Below, in pieces: positions 1 through 9,104 of a stretch of DNA of 39,867 bases (positions within the stretch are counted from its first letter, which is position 1; every line of letters begins with the position of its first letter). The stretch comes from Acholeplasmatales bacterium (GTDB lineage Bacteria; Bacillota_I; Bacilli_A; Acholeplasmatales; Anaeroplasmataceae). The notes under the pieces are model-generated. The model did not search any database, was not told the DNA's origin, and was given only the letters and a program-made list of their open reading frames with translations. The stretch spans positions 1-39,867 of the forward strand of contig JAFTDB010000023.1 in assembly GCA_017454375.1 (NCBI GenBank), read 5' to 3'. The position numbers were made by a program, and so were the translations under genes.

Positions 1-1
1 G

Positions 2-1135
2 GCACTTCAAAGATTAAAGGATGCTGCTGAAAAGGCTAAGAAGGATCTATCTGGTGTTACATCAGTTGAAATTCAATTACCATTCATCTCTATGTCAGCT
101 GCAGGCCCTCTACACTTAAATAGAACATTATCTCGTGCTAAATTCGATGAATTAACACGTCATTTAGTTGATAGATGCTTAGGACCAGTAAGACGTGCAT
201 TACAAGATGCTAAATTAACTCCAAAGGATCTAGACCAAGTATTATTAGTTGGTGGTTCTACAAGAATCCCTGCTGTTCAAGAATTAGTTAAGAAGGAATT
301 AGGTAAGGAACCTAACAAGAGCGTTAACCCTGATGAAGTTGTAGCTATGGGTGCTGCAATTCAAGGTGGTGTATTAACAGGTGATGTTAAGGATGTATTA
401 TTACTAGATGTTACACCATTATCACTAGGTATTGAAACTCTAGGTGGTGTATTCACTAGATTAATCGATAGAAACACAACTATTCCTTGTTCTAAATCAC
501 AAGTATTCTCAACTGCTGCAGATAACCAACCAGCTGTTGATATCCATGTATTACAAGGTGAAAGACCAATGGCTGCAGATAACAAGACACTTGGTAGATT
601 CCAACTTGGTGATATCCCTGCTGCACCACGTGGTGTTCCACAAATCGAAGTTAAATTCGATATCGATGCTAATGGTATCGTTAACGTATCAGCTAAGAAC
701 CTAGGTACTGGTAAGGAACAAAAGATCACTATTCAAGGTGGTTCTGGATTATCAGAAGATGAAATCAACAGAATGGTTAAGGAAGCTGAAGAAAACGCAG
801 AAGCAGATAAGCAAAGAAAAGAACAAGCTGATTTAGTAAACGAAGCTAATCAATTAATCTTCCAAACTAGAAAAGCATTAAATGAACTTCAAAATGTTGA
901 TCCAACAGAAAAAGAAAACGCTGAAAACTTATGCAAGGATTTAGAGAAGGCATTAGAATCTAATAACTTTGCTGAAATCAAAGAAAAGAAAGAAGCTTTA
1001 GAGAAAGTAGCTCAAGATATTGCAGTTAAAGCATATCAACAAACTCAAGGTGCTCAAGGCGGTAACCAAGGCCAAGGTGGCGCAGCTGGTAACGGCGATG
1101 GCACAGTTGATGCTGATTTCTCAGATGTTAACTAA
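2..1135 (+). CDS. dnaK: Molecular chaperone DnaK (Hsp70), 5' end missing
   Basis: Hsp70 chaperone that binds unfolded cytosolic peptides in an ATP cycle with DnaJ and GrpE. The reading frame is open from base 2, so the gene enters from outside the window and the ATG at 92 is internal: the upstream in-frame residues [18 protein letters not shown] are typical DnaK. Visible are the end of the ATPase domain ([12 protein letters not shown], then [15 protein letters not shown]), the hydrophobic linker [15 protein letters not shown], the substrate-binding beta-sandwich and helical lid, and a Gln/Gly-rich tail ending DADFSDVN. In this family that acidic end interacts with partners. dnaJ follows after 68 bases, the usual order. 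About 377 codons are present of a usual 600 or more. Identity is certain. Confidence 0.97.
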   Translation, partial: ALQRLKDAAEKAKKDLSGVTSVEIQLPFISMSAAGPLHLNRTLSRAKFDELTRHLVDRCLGPVRRALQDAKLTPKDLDQVLLVGGSTRIPAVQELVKKELGKEPNKSVNPDEVVAMGAAIQGGVLTGDVKDVLLLDVTPLSLGIETLGGVFTRLIDRNTTIPCSKSQVFSTAADNQPAVDIHVLQGERPMAADNKTLGRFQLGDIPAAPRGVPQIEVKFDIDANGIVNVSAKNLGTGKEQKITIQGGSGLSEDEINRMVKEAEENAEADKQRKEQADLVNEANQLIFQTRKALNELQNVDPTEKENAENLCKDLEKALESNNFAEIKEKKEALEKVAQDIAVKAYQQTQGAQGGNQGQGGAAGNGDGTVDADFSDVN

Positions 1136-1152
1136 TTAAAATAATAAAAGGA

Positions 1153-1179
1153 AATGAAGGGTAGATACTGCCCTTCATT
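1153..1179 (+). other. dnaK-dnaJ intercistronic hairpin
   Basis: Perfect 9-bp stem AATGAAGGG / CCCTTCATT around a 9-base loop, between the dnaK stop and the dnaJ ribosome binding site. No U-run follows, so it does not look like an intrinsic terminator. It may be a processing site or 3'-end protector that sets unequal dnaK and dnaJ levels (inference). Confidence 0.6.
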
Positions 1180-1203
1180 ATTGCTATATAGAAGGAGAAA
1201 AAT

Positions 1204-2337
1204 ATGGCTGCAAAAAGAGACTATTATGAGGTGCTTGGTCTTCAAAAGGGCGCATCTGATGATGAGATTAAAAAAGCTTTTAGAAGCTTAGCTAAAAAAT
1301 ATCACCCAGATGTTAATAAGGAACCAGGTGCTGAAGAAAAATTTAAAGAAATAAATGAAGCCTATGATGTCCTATCTGATCCACAAAAGAAAGCTCGTTA
1401 TGACCAATTCGGCTTTGAAGATCCAACTCAAGGATTTGGCGGAGGCGGAGCTGGCGGCTTTGGTGGCTTCGGTGGAGGATTCGGCGGTTTCGATGATATT
1501 ATCAATTCTATCTTTGGTAATGGTAGAAGACAATCTTCTAACGGACCAAGAGATGGTGCAGATGTTCAAAAACAAATGAATATCACATTCGAAGAAGCTG
1601 TTTATGGCTGTAAGAAGAAAATTAGATTATCAGTTGATGAGGACTGTATCAGCTGTGGTGGTAGCGGTGCTGCATCAAGAAGCGATATTAAGACATGTCC
1701 AAAATGTAATGGACGTGGTCGTGTAATTATGAGACAACAAACAATCTTTGGTGTTTCACAAATGGAAACTGTTTGTCCTGATTGTAAGGGCAGGGGTAAG
1801 ATTGTTACTAAGAAATGTCCAGACTGTGGCGGTACAGGCCGTGTTAGAAGAACTAAGGATGTTGAAATCAATATTCCAGCAGGTATGCAAACAGGCATGT
1901 CAATGCGTATGGAAGGATATGGTCAATCAGGTTTCAATGGTGGACAACCAGGTGACTTATACATTTCATTCATCTGTGGTGAGCATCCACAATTTAAGCG
2001 TGATGGCTTAGATATTATCTTAACTATTCCATTAAGCTTTACTCAAGCCGCACTTGGTGATACTATAAAGGTACCAACAATTGATGGCGATGTTGAATTA
2101 AAAATCCCTGCAGGTACTCAACCAGGAACTAAATTAAAACTTCGTGGTAGAGGTACAAAGAATCCTAAAGGTGGAATGGGTAGAGGTGACCAATATGTTA
2201 TTTGTAATGTTGAGGTTCCTACAAACCTATCTAGTGAAGAAAAGAAAATTCTTCAGGATTTAGCTGCATGTGAAAAGAGCGAAAAGAAATCTCCTTGGGA
2301 TAAATTCTTAAGCGGATTTAAAAACATCTTTAAATAG
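1204..2337 (+). CDS. dnaJ: Co-chaperone DnaJ (Hsp40, type I)
   Basis: J-protein that delivers clients to DnaK and stimulates its ATPase. At 377 aa it has normal length. The J domain covers residues 5-70 with the HPD motif at 34-36. A Gly/Phe-rich linker follows at about 75-110. Four CxxCxGxG zinc repeats begin at Cys148, 165, 191 and 205 ([32 protein letters not shown]), so two zinc ions are expected. C-terminal client-binding domains follow. The ATG has an AGAAGGAG site seven bases upstream. The stop codon overlaps the AGGAGG site of the next gene, a CobW-type GTPase, so the two are almost certainly cotranscribed and possibly translationally coupled. Confidence 0.98.
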   Translation: MAAKRDYYEVLGLQKGASDDEIKKAFRSLAKKYHPDVNKEPGAEEKFKEINEAYDVLSDPQKKARYDQFGFEDPTQGFGGGGAGGFGGFGGGFGGFDDIINSIFGNGRRQSSNGPRDGADVQKQMNITFEEAVYGCKKKIRLSVDEDCISCGGSGAASRSDIKTCPKCNGRGRVIMRQQTIFGVSQMETVCPDCKGRGKIVTKKCPDCGGTGRVRRTKDVEINIPAGMQTGMSMRMEGYGQSGFNGGQPGDLYISFICGEHPQFKRDGLDIILTIPLSFTQAALGDTIKVPTIDGDVELKIPAGTQPGTKLKLRGRGTKNPKGGMGRGDQYVICNVEVPTNLSSEEKKILQDLAACEKSEKKSPWDKFLSGFKNIFK

Positions 2338-2349
2338 GAGGAAAATAAG

Positions 2350-3513
2350 ATGATGAAGATTGATATTATTTCAGGTTTCTTAGGTGCTGGTAAGACAACA
2401 TTTATTAAAAGATTACTAGAAACTAAATTAAAAGATGAAAAGGTAGTATTAATTGAAAACGAATATGGTGAGATTTCAGTTGATACAGATTTACTTCAAG
2501 ATAGCAAAATAGAGATTAAAGAATTATCACAAGGCTGTATTTGTTGTTCACTTGTAGGTGATTTCTCAAAATCACTTAAAGAAATCGTTGAGAAGTTCAA
2601 CCCAGATAGATTATTAATTGAACCATCTGGTGTAGGTAAATTATCAGATATCATTAAAGCTGTATCATCAGTTGGTATGGCTGACGCAATCAACTCTTTA
2701 GTATGTATGGTAGATGCTAAAAAGGCTAAGATGTATGATAAGAACTTTGGTGAATTCTTCGTTGACCAAATTGAAAATGCATCAACTGTAATTTTATCTA
2801 GAACTGATATTTCTAAAGAGGATACAGTAGAAACTGCAGTAGAAATAATTCGTAAGCACAACAAAAATTGTGTAATTATTACAACTCCTATTGCTACATT
2901 ATCAGATGAAGATTTATTAAAAGCATATGAAGGCTTTGATGTTAAATTATTAGATGATGAATTACTTCATTATCATCACGACGATGATGACGATGACGAA
3001 TGTGATGATCCAAATTGTTCATGCCATGAACATCACCATCACCACCATCATCATGATGAAGACGAGTGTGACGATCCTGAATGTGAGTGCCATCACCACC
3101 ATGACGATGACGATGATGACGAAGAAGAACATGAGCACGAACATCATCACCACCATCACCATGATGAGGATGAATGCGACGACCCAGAATGCGAATGCCA
3201 TCATCACCACGACCATGATCATGAGCACCATCATCATCACCATGCTGATGAAGTGTTCACATCAATCGGTATTGAAACAGTTAAGAAGTATGATTTAAAT
3301 ACTTTAAAGGAAACTTTAAATAAGCTTGCAGCTGGCGAATATGGTGTAGTTGTTAGAGCTAAAGGTATCATTAGAGATTTAAATGATAACTGGTATGTAT
3401 TCAACCTAACTCCAGAAGAGGTTGAAGTAGAACCATATAAGGCAATTCATATGGGTAAGATTGTTGTTATCGGTTCTAAGATTGATGAAGAAACAATCAA
3501 ACAATTATTCTAA
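2350..3513 (+). CDS. CobW/COG0523 metallochaperone GTPase with His/Asp/Cys-rich insert
   Basis: G3E-family GTPase of 387 aa. Walker A GFLGAGKT lies at residues 9-16, ENEYGEISVD at 36-45, the family metal motif GCICCSL at 62-68 (Cys63, 65, 66), EPSGVGK at 91-97, and SRTD at about 150-153 in the guanine-recognition position. A low-complexity insert at 208-298 carries runs of His and Asp plus three ECDDPxCxCH units. A CobW C-terminal domain follows at 302-387. Members of this family deliver Zn, Co or Ni to client proteins. The metal is not decided by the sequence, but the insert fits Zn or Ni binding. AGGAGG lies 8 bases before the first of two ATGs. The gene sits 12 bases after dnaJ and 11 before a second CobW-like gene. 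A zinc supply role for DnaJ is speculative. Confidence 0.9.
   Translation: MMKIDIISGFLGAGKTTFIKRLLETKLKDEKVVLIENEYGEISVDTDLLQDSKIEIKELSQGCICCSLVGDFSKSLKEIVEKFNPDRLLIEPSGVGKLSDIIKAVSSVGMADAINSLVCMVDAKKAKMYDKNFGEFFVDQIENASTVILSRTDISKEDTVETAVEIIRKHNKNCVIITTPIATLSDEDLLKAYEGFDVKLLDDELLHYHHDDDDDDECDDPNCSCHEHHHHHHHHDEDECDDPECECHHHHDDDDDDEEEHEHEHHHHHHHDEDECDDPECECHHHHDHDHEHHHHHHADEVFTSIGIETVKKYDLNTLKETLNKLAAGEYGVVVRAKGIIRDLNDNWYVFNLTPEEVEVEPYKAIHMGKIVVIGSKIDEETIKQLF
2971..3243 (+). repeat. In-frame repeat encoding His/Asp/Cys metal-binding tract
   Basis: About 270 bases inside the CobW gene made of cat/cac, gat/gac and gaa/gag codons. They encode His and Asp runs and three related units with Cys at residues 218/223/225, 240/245/247 and 276/281/283. 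Units two and three are nearly identical in protein (DEDECDDPECECHHHH), while synonymous codons differ. This suggests an older duplication kept by selection on the protein, not a fresh slippage event. Confidence 0.85.
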
Positions 3514-3524
3514 TAGGTGATAAG

Positions 3525-4448
3525 ATGAAAGAGGTGCCTATTTTTATAGTAAATGGCTTTCTTGAAAGTGGTAAAACTACTTTAATTAAAGACATTGTAG
3601 AACATAACGACACCTATCATGATGGTTCTACAGTTATCTTCACAACTGAAGAGGGCGAAGTAGAATATGATGATGAATGGTGTAAAAAATATGGTATTAC
3701 ATTAAAGACTTGTACAGAAAAAGAAAAGTTCACTCAAGAATATATCGAGAGTGTTGATAAAGAATGTGTTGCCGATAGATATGTTATTGAATATAACTCA
3801 TTCTTTGATTTAACTGAACAAGACTTCCCAGATTATATGGCAATTTATCAAATAATTACCTTAATAGATGCTTCAACATTTAAGGTAATGTTTAATAATA
3901 TGCGTAATGTATTTTCTAATATGCTAAAATTCTCATCTCTTGTAATATTCAATAGATGTGATGGAATTACTGAGCTAGCTAATTTCAGAAGACAAATAAG
4001 AGCTATCAATCAACAAGCTCAAATTGCTTTTGAAAATAGTGATGGTAATTTAACTACTATGCTAGAAGAAGATCTACCATATGATCTAAAGAAGGATGTT
4101 ATACCTTTTGAAGAAGATGTATATCCTGTATGGTATACAGATGTATTCGACAATTATCAAAAATATTTTGGTAAAACATTTAAATTCAAAACATTCGTTG
4201 CCCAAGTAGATAAAAAAGATTTTGTCATTGGTAGAAAGGTAATGGTTTGTTGTGAAAATGATGTCCAATTTTTAGGATATGAAGTAAAAAATGAAACTAA
4301 TTACACACCTAAGGTTGGAGATTGTATCTACCTAGAATGCGAAGTAAAGCATGAAAAGAGTAGAATCGTTGATGAGGATGTTGTAATGCTACATGCTAAA
4401 AATGTAACAGTATTACCAAAGGAAGAAGATAAAACATTATCATTTTAA
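3525..4448 (+). CDS. Second CobW-like GTPase, lacking the CxCC motif
   Basis: A 307-aa G3E-type protein with Walker A GFLESGKTT at residues 11-19. The TTEEGEVEYDDE stretch stands where the ENE segment of classical COG0523 proteins lies. The GCxCC metal motif is absent, and the nearby Cys residues (WCKKYGITLKTC) do not reproduce it. The mid-region LVIFNRCDG resembles a guanine-specificity loop. The C-terminal 90 residues are probably a small beta domain. This matches a divergent Bacillota CobW subfamily known to me only as GTP-binding protein. It starts 11 bases after the first CobW gene and ends in a terminator, so the dnaK-dnaJ-cobW-cobW run is one transcription unit. It may partner the first GTPase; the function is unknown. 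Confidence 0.8.
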   Translation: MKEVPIFIVNGFLESGKTTLIKDIVEHNDTYHDGSTVIFTTEEGEVEYDDEWCKKYGITLKTCTEKEKFTQEYIESVDKECVADRYVIEYNSFFDLTEQDFPDYMAIYQIITLIDASTFKVMFNNMRNVFSNMLKFSSLVIFNRCDGITELANFRRQIRAINQQAQIAFENSDGNLTTMLEEDLPYDLKKDVIPFEEDVYPVWYTDVFDNYQKYFGKTFKFKTFVAQVDKKDFVIGRKVMVCCENDVQFLGYEVKNETNYTPKVGDCIYLECEVKHEKSRIVDEDVVMLHAKNVTVLPKEEDKTLSF

Positions 4449-4470
4449 GGGCTTAAGCCCTTTTCTTTTT
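4447..4470 (+). terminator. Intrinsic terminator of the dnaK-cobW unit
   Basis: Stem AAGGGC / GCCCTT with loop TTAA, followed by TTTTCTTTTT, overlapping the stop codon of the second CobW gene. Confidence 0.85.
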
Positions 4471-4481
4471 ATATTCAATAT

Positions 4482-4489
4482 GTTAAAAT
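4482..4489 (+). promoter_or_regulatory. Probable extended -10 promoter for the ABC pair
   Basis: TG-T-TAAAAT lies 12 bases after the terminator T-run and 31 bases before the first ABC start codon. There is no good -35 box. The same TGTTAAAAT element precedes the MATE gene, which supports it. Confidence 0.4.
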
Positions 4490-4520
4490 TATCAAAATAT
4501 AATTTTTGGTGGTGGCAATA

Positions 4521-6629
4521 ATGCTGAAATTAGAAAATGTTAGTAAATATTATTCTAATGAAAATTCTGTATATAAAGGCATAACCAATGTATCGCTAGA
4601 ACTCAATCGTGGTGAGTTTGTCGCAATCACTGGTGAAAGTGGATCTGGTAAGTCCACTCTTTTGAACGTGCTTACAAAGATGGATTCCTTTGATGATGGT
4701 GAAATCTATTACATGGGTAATGAAACATCATATTTCAAAATTGATGATATGGAATTCTTTAGAAAGAATAAGGTTGGCTTTATTTTCCAAAACTATAACA
4801 TTATTGATTCATACACTGTACTTGAAAATGTAATGATGCCACTACTAATCAATGGTGTTAAGCCTAAGGACGCAAAACAGAAGGCAACAGATATTATTAC
4901 TAAGGTTGGTCTATTTGATAGAATCCATAACCGTGGTACAAATCTATCTGGTGGTGAAAAACAACGTTGTGTTATCGCTAGAGCTTTAGCATCTGATTGT
5001 GAAATACTTGCCTGTGATGAGCCTACTGGTAATCTGGATAAGGAAACATCAAAAGAAATAATTAAGCTTATTGCGGAGGTTGCTAAAGATAAGCTAGTCT
5101 TAATAGTTACTCATGATTATGATGAGGTAGCTGACATAGTTACAAGAAAGATAACTATGTTTGATGGTAAGGTTATTGAAGACTTTTATTTAAAGGACTT
5201 CAAGGGAGAGCCAGAAGAAACACCACTAGAGCTTGAATATGTTCCGGTAAAAAGAAAAATAGATTTCTTAATTGCCTTTAAGAATTTAGTATCAACACCT
5301 AAAAAGACAGTATTTTCTTTCTTGGTGTTTTTAAGCATAGCTTTAATCACAATATTATTATTCTGTTTTATTAATAATAATTTATCACATCCAGAAGCTG
5401 TGAATATATTCCCATATACTGGACCTAATAAGCTAATTGTTTATAATGAGGATCATTCTGATATTGATGAGAATGTACTTAAAAAGGTATCAAATGATTA
5501 TGCTATAAATAACTTTTATTCTACAAAGACTGTAACAGTTGTTACAACAAGAAATGTTTTATATTCTAGAGCATTTAATGTGTATTATGAAAAGACTCCT
5601 GATAATCTATATGTTGATGCCGGTAGATTACCAGAAAATGATTATGAGCTTATAATGCTATCAGACACAACTCGTGATTCTAGCTTTCTTGGTATGACTA
5701 TTGTTCTTTCAATGAATGGAACAAGAACACTAACTTATGATACAGAATATAAGATAGTTGGTACTCAAAGAAGAAAGGATATAAAGGGTTATACATTAAC
5801 AGGCTCTAAGCTTTTTGAACAGGACTTCAAGGATTCTTTCTTTAGAATTCCAGAAAAGAATTCGCAATCAAGTTTAACATTTGAAACAAATATTACAAAG
5901 GTTGAGTACTGGCAGCAAGCAAGCCTAAAGACACAAATTATCACAAATGAAGAAGTAACGAAATTTAATTGTTATTATCAAGATTATTTATTATTTGATT
6001 TAAACGATATTGAAGTCCATAAGGCAAGTGAATATCCATCACTTGGCTTAGATGAGAATAAGACATATTTCGTTAAGGGGCCAGGCTTCTCATCACTCGT
6101 TGATAAGAAGATTCATGAAGCATCTGTTTATGGTGATAAGGGAACTATGATTCGCCTTTGTAATGAAAATGGTCTTTCTTATATTGATGTAGAAAGATAT
6201 GATACTATTCCGGCATCTGAAAGATTTATGTCTAATATAATTAGTTATTCAAGTATTGTTGCTTCAAGCCTTTCATTTATCTTACTGTTCTATATTACAT
6301 ATTTAGTAATATCTCGTATCTATATTAGTAAGAAGGCTACATATGGTATTTATAGAACCTTAGGTGTAGCTAAAAAGGATATGAATAGAGTGGTTGGATT
6401 TGAGATACTTACAGTATCACTTTTCGCAATCATCTTAGTATATATTGTTATGTTTATATTAGGTAAAACAATTAATAATGAATTCTTTATTATGTTCAAG
6501 CATATTAATGTATTTATTAGTATTTGGTATTTCTTTATCCTAACTATATTAAGCTTATTATTGGTTAGAAGATTCAATCGTAAATTATTCTCATTTACGG
6601 TATCTACTACCTTGAGGGCAGGTGATTAG
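4521..6629 (+). CDS. ABC exporter, ATPase fused to FtsX-type permease (first of pair)
   Basis: A 702-aa MacB/LolD-like half transporter. The N-terminal ATPase (about 1-225) has Walker A GESGSGKST at 38-46, Q-loop FQNYN, signature LSGGEKQR, Walker B ILACDEPTGNLD and switch VTHD. One transmembrane helix at about 255-280 is followed by a roughly 290-residue extracytoplasmic domain, then three helices near 571-600, 625-648 and 662-682 with the FtsX-like GIYRTLGVAKKDM loop. In type VII ABC systems such proteins do mechanical work on extracytoplasmic substrates (lipoproteins, peptides, antimicrobials) instead of forming a simple channel. An in-frame TTG at 4506 is possible, but the ATG follows GGTGGTGG at good spacing and gives the normal ABC N-terminus. 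The substrate is unknown. The partner gene starts 1 base downstream. Confidence 0.9.
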   Translation: MLKLENVSKYYSNENSVYKGITNVSLELNRGEFVAITGESGSGKSTLLNVLTKMDSFDDGEIYYMGNETSYFKIDDMEFFRKNKVGFIFQNYNIIDSYTVLENVMMPLLINGVKPKDAKQKATDIITKVGLFDRIHNRGTNLSGGEKQRCVIARALASDCEILACDEPTGNLDKETSKEIIKLIAEVAKDKLVLIVTHDYDEVADIVTRKITMFDGKVIEDFYLKDFKGEPEETPLELEYVPVKRKIDFLIAFKNLVSTPKKTVFSFLVFLSIALITILLFCFINNNLSHPEAVNIFPYTGPNKLIVYNEDHSDIDENVLKKVSNDYAINNFYSTKTVTVVTTRNVLYSRAFNVYYEKTPDNLYVDAGRLPENDYELIMLSDTTRDSSFLGMTIVLSMNGTRTLTYDTEYKIVGTQRRKDIKGYTLTGSKLFEQDFKDSFFRIPEKNSQSSLTFETNITKVEYWQQASLKTQIITNEEVTKFNCYYQDYLLFDLNDIEVHKASEYPSLGLDENKTYFVKGPGFSSLVDKKIHEASVYGDKGTMIRLCNENGLSYIDVERYDTIPASERFMSNIISYSSIVASSLSFILLFYITYLVISRIYISKKATYGIYRTLGVAKKDMNRVVGFEILTVSLFAIILVYIVMFILGKTINNEFFIMFKHINVFISIWYFFILTILSLLLVRRFNRKLFSFTVSTTLRAGD

Positions 6630-6630
6630 G

Positions 6631-9069
6631 ATGATTAAGATTAATAACCTAAACAAATACTACAACCGTGGTAGAAGAAACGAAATACATGTTATAAATA
6701 ATGTCAGCCTAGAGCTACCTGATACTGGCTTCTACACAATTCTTGGTGCGTCTGGCTCTGGTAAGACAACACTACTAAGTGCGATTGGTGGCCTTGATTC
6801 ATTTAAGGGGACAATCGATTATGATGATAATCATTTTAATGGTTATCAAATGAGTAAGATTGATGATTTTAGAATTAAAAACATTGGCTATGTTTTCCAA
6901 AACTATAATCTACTTGATAATCTTACTGTATTTGAAAATTTAAAGATTGTATTAGATGTATTAAATATCACTGATCCAGATGAGGTAAAGAAGCGTACAG
7001 ATTATGTATTAAAGACTGTAGGCTTATATAGATTCAGAAAGAAGCTATGTAAGGAATTATCTGGTGGTCAACGCCAACGTGTATCAATTGCGAGAGCTTT
7101 AATTAAGCGAAGTAAAATATTAATTGCGGATGAGCCAACAGGTAACCTTGATAGCAATAACTCTGTTGAGATAATGAATATCCTAAAGAAGATAAGTGAA
7201 AAGTCTTTAGTTATTCTAGTAACCCACAATAAGAAGCTAGCTAATTTCTATTCTGATGTAATATTAGATATCGAAGATGGTAAGATAGTTAATGTTAGAG
7301 AGAACCATAATAGTGGTGATTTATCTGAATATGAATCTAATAAGATTTATCTATCAGATTTAAAGCATAATACCGCATCAGGAGATTTCAACGCTGAAAT
7401 CTATTCTAATGAGGATGTATCAAAATTAGATTTAAAATTAGTTTATAATAATGGAACATATTATTTAAAATCTAATGTTAAGATTGAGCTTCTTGATAAC
7501 TCTAATATTCAAATATTAGATAAGAAAGAAGAAAGTGAAGCCACTGAATTTAAGAATGATTATGATGATTCATTCTTTGAGGATAAGAAGGATAATAAGC
7601 TTCAAATACTAAATGTATTTAAGATTATATTAGCTAGTATAGCTTCATTCTTTAAATCTAGTAAAAAAGCTTTCTTTGTAAAATTGTCATTATTCTTTAT
7701 TGGTGTGCTACTTGGTGTATGTGTTGTATTACTTTGTACTAGATTAACATTTGATAATTCAATGGTATTTAGAAGTAATGATATAAAGGTTATATCAAGT
7801 ACTAATAATGCCCAATATGAAAATAGAGTAGTCTATGAAGCATATGATAGTGGTCTTATTGATAATCTTTATGGTATCTGTTATGACATGCCTGATAGAG
7901 TAAATACATTAACAGTATCATATAATAAGAATAGCTATGAGACTGTTAGTGATAGGCTAGAGTTTAATTATGCTTACGGATTTGATCTATTAAAGGATAG
8001 AACAGTCCTTGCTGGTAAGATTGATGAAACAACAGAAGTTGTAATTGATAGAGCTATGGCTGATCAAATCTTAAGAAGATTAGAGCTTAAGAATTATAAG
8101 ACTTTATTAAATGCTAATTATAATTTTAAATTATATGATGTGGTAAGAAACATTACACATTCAAATATTGCTGTAGTAGAAGGAAACGAAAACATAGTTT
8201 GTTTAACACTTAAAAATTATTCAAAGGTTTTCAAGCCTTCTAAGGCAACTGATACAATTACTAAGGAAGGCTACATTGTAAATAATTTAACTGCGTATGC
8301 CGCTAACGCCTTTGAATTTGATTTAACTGAAGGTCGTATGCCACAAAGAGAAAATGAAATTGTAGTAACAGATGACTACAAATTTAATGGAAGCCTTAAT
8401 ATCGGTGATGAGATATCACTTGGTAATGACACAATGGCATTCACATTCAAAATAGTTGGTGTTGGTAAATCACTAATGCGTGGTATATTTGTTCATAACA
8501 CTATTGTTCAAAAGAGTGTTGTGATGGGCAGACTCTATAATTATAGAATCGCATTCACATCATCTAAGATGGGTGAGCTAAATAATTATTTTGCGGCTCA
8601 TAATTATAATGTTGGCAGCATTGAAAGTATTTATAATGACTATATGCTAAACGCATCACTATATGAATCTCTTATCTATTTTGGTGTTGCCCTAGCATTA
8701 TTAATTGTTACATTTATTTATATCTATTTCTCAATGCGTACTAAGATGATTAATGATATTAGATATATTGGATCGCTAAGAAGTATTGGTGTTAAGAGAC
8801 ACAAAATATTCTTTAAGTATTTATTAGAGATAATAATATATTTATTATTCACATCAGTTATTGGATATGTACTTGTAGTATTTGTTGGTGGAGAATTATT
8901 GAAATTCTATTATCAGCTATATTATAAAGATATTAATATCTTTAAGACTATGTATCCATTCCTAGGACTTGGCTTATTGGCCGCACTAAATATATTATTT
9001 GGTATGTTGCCAATTGGAACATTACTGCTTAAATCTCCAAGTAAGATTATGAGTAAATATGATATGTAA
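6631..9069 (+). CDS. ABC exporter, ATPase fused to FtsX-type permease (second of pair)
   Basis: An 812-aa protein with the same plan as its neighbour. The ATPase has GASGSGKTT, FQNYNLLDN, LSGGQRQR, ILIADEPTGNLD and VTHN. Between the ATPase and the first membrane helix (about 345-370) lies an extra stretch of about 110 residues, predicted beta-rich and polar, which the upstream protein lacks. An extracytoplasmic domain and three C-terminal helices (for example YFGVALALLIVTFIYIYF) follow, with the RYIGSLRSIGVKRHKIF loop. Only one base separates it from the preceding stop; AGGTGA precedes the ATG, and an in-frame GTG at 6622 is a weaker choice. Adjacency and differing sequences suggest a heterodimer. 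No two-component genes of the BceRS type lie beside it. Confidence 0.9.
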   Translation: MIKINNLNKYYNRGRRNEIHVINNVSLELPDTGFYTILGASGSGKTTLLSAIGGLDSFKGTIDYDDNHFNGYQMSKIDDFRIKNIGYVFQNYNLLDNLTVFENLKIVLDVLNITDPDEVKKRTDYVLKTVGLYRFRKKLCKELSGGQRQRVSIARALIKRSKILIADEPTGNLDSNNSVEIMNILKKISEKSLVILVTHNKKLANFYSDVILDIEDGKIVNVRENHNSGDLSEYESNKIYLSDLKHNTASGDFNAEIYSNEDVSKLDLKLVYNNGTYYLKSNVKIELLDNSNIQILDKKEESEATEFKNDYDDSFFEDKKDNKLQILNVFKIILASIASFFKSSKKAFFVKLSLFFIGVLLGVCVVLLCTRLTFDNSMVFRSNDIKVISSTNNAQYENRVVYEAYDSGLIDNLYGICYDMPDRVNTLTVSYNKNSYETVSDRLEFNYAYGFDLLKDRTVLAGKIDETTEVVIDRAMADQILRRLELKNYKTLLNANYNFKLYDVVRNITHSNIAVVEGNENIVCLTLKNYSKVFKPSKATDTITKEGYIVNNLTAYAANAFEFDLTEGRMPQRENEIVVTDDYKFNGSLNIGDEISLGNDTMAFTFKIVGVGKSLMRGIFVHNTIVQKSVVMGRLYNYRIAFTSSKMGELNNYFAAHNYNVGSIESIYNDYMLNASLYESLIYFGVALALLIVTFIYIYFSMRTKMINDIRYIGSLRSIGVKRHKIFFKYLLEIIIYLLFTSVIGYVLVVFVGGELLKFYYQLYYKDINIFKTMYPFLGLGLLAALNILFGMLPIGTLLLKSPSKIMSKYDM

Positions 9070-9104
9070 AAAAAATGTCTTGCAAAATCTGCAAGACATT
9101 TTTT
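9070..9104. terminator. Bidirectional terminator between ABC pair and methyltransferase
   Basis: A perfect 15-bp stem (core ATGTCTTGCA / TGCAAGACAT, flanked by A and T runs) around a 5-base loop. With A-run on one side and T-run on the other it can stop transcription from both convergent genes. Confidence 0.9.

Noticed and set aside
92..94. ATG as the start of dnaK
   Set aside because: The frame is open upstream and encodes normal DnaK sequence, so this Met is internal.
2954..3298. Open frames on both strands through the His/Asp repeat (Met/Thr-rich on plus, Met/Val-rich on minus)
   Set aside because: They are shadows of repeated cat/cac and gat/gac codons read in other frames; the CobW frame is intact and no binding sites support them.
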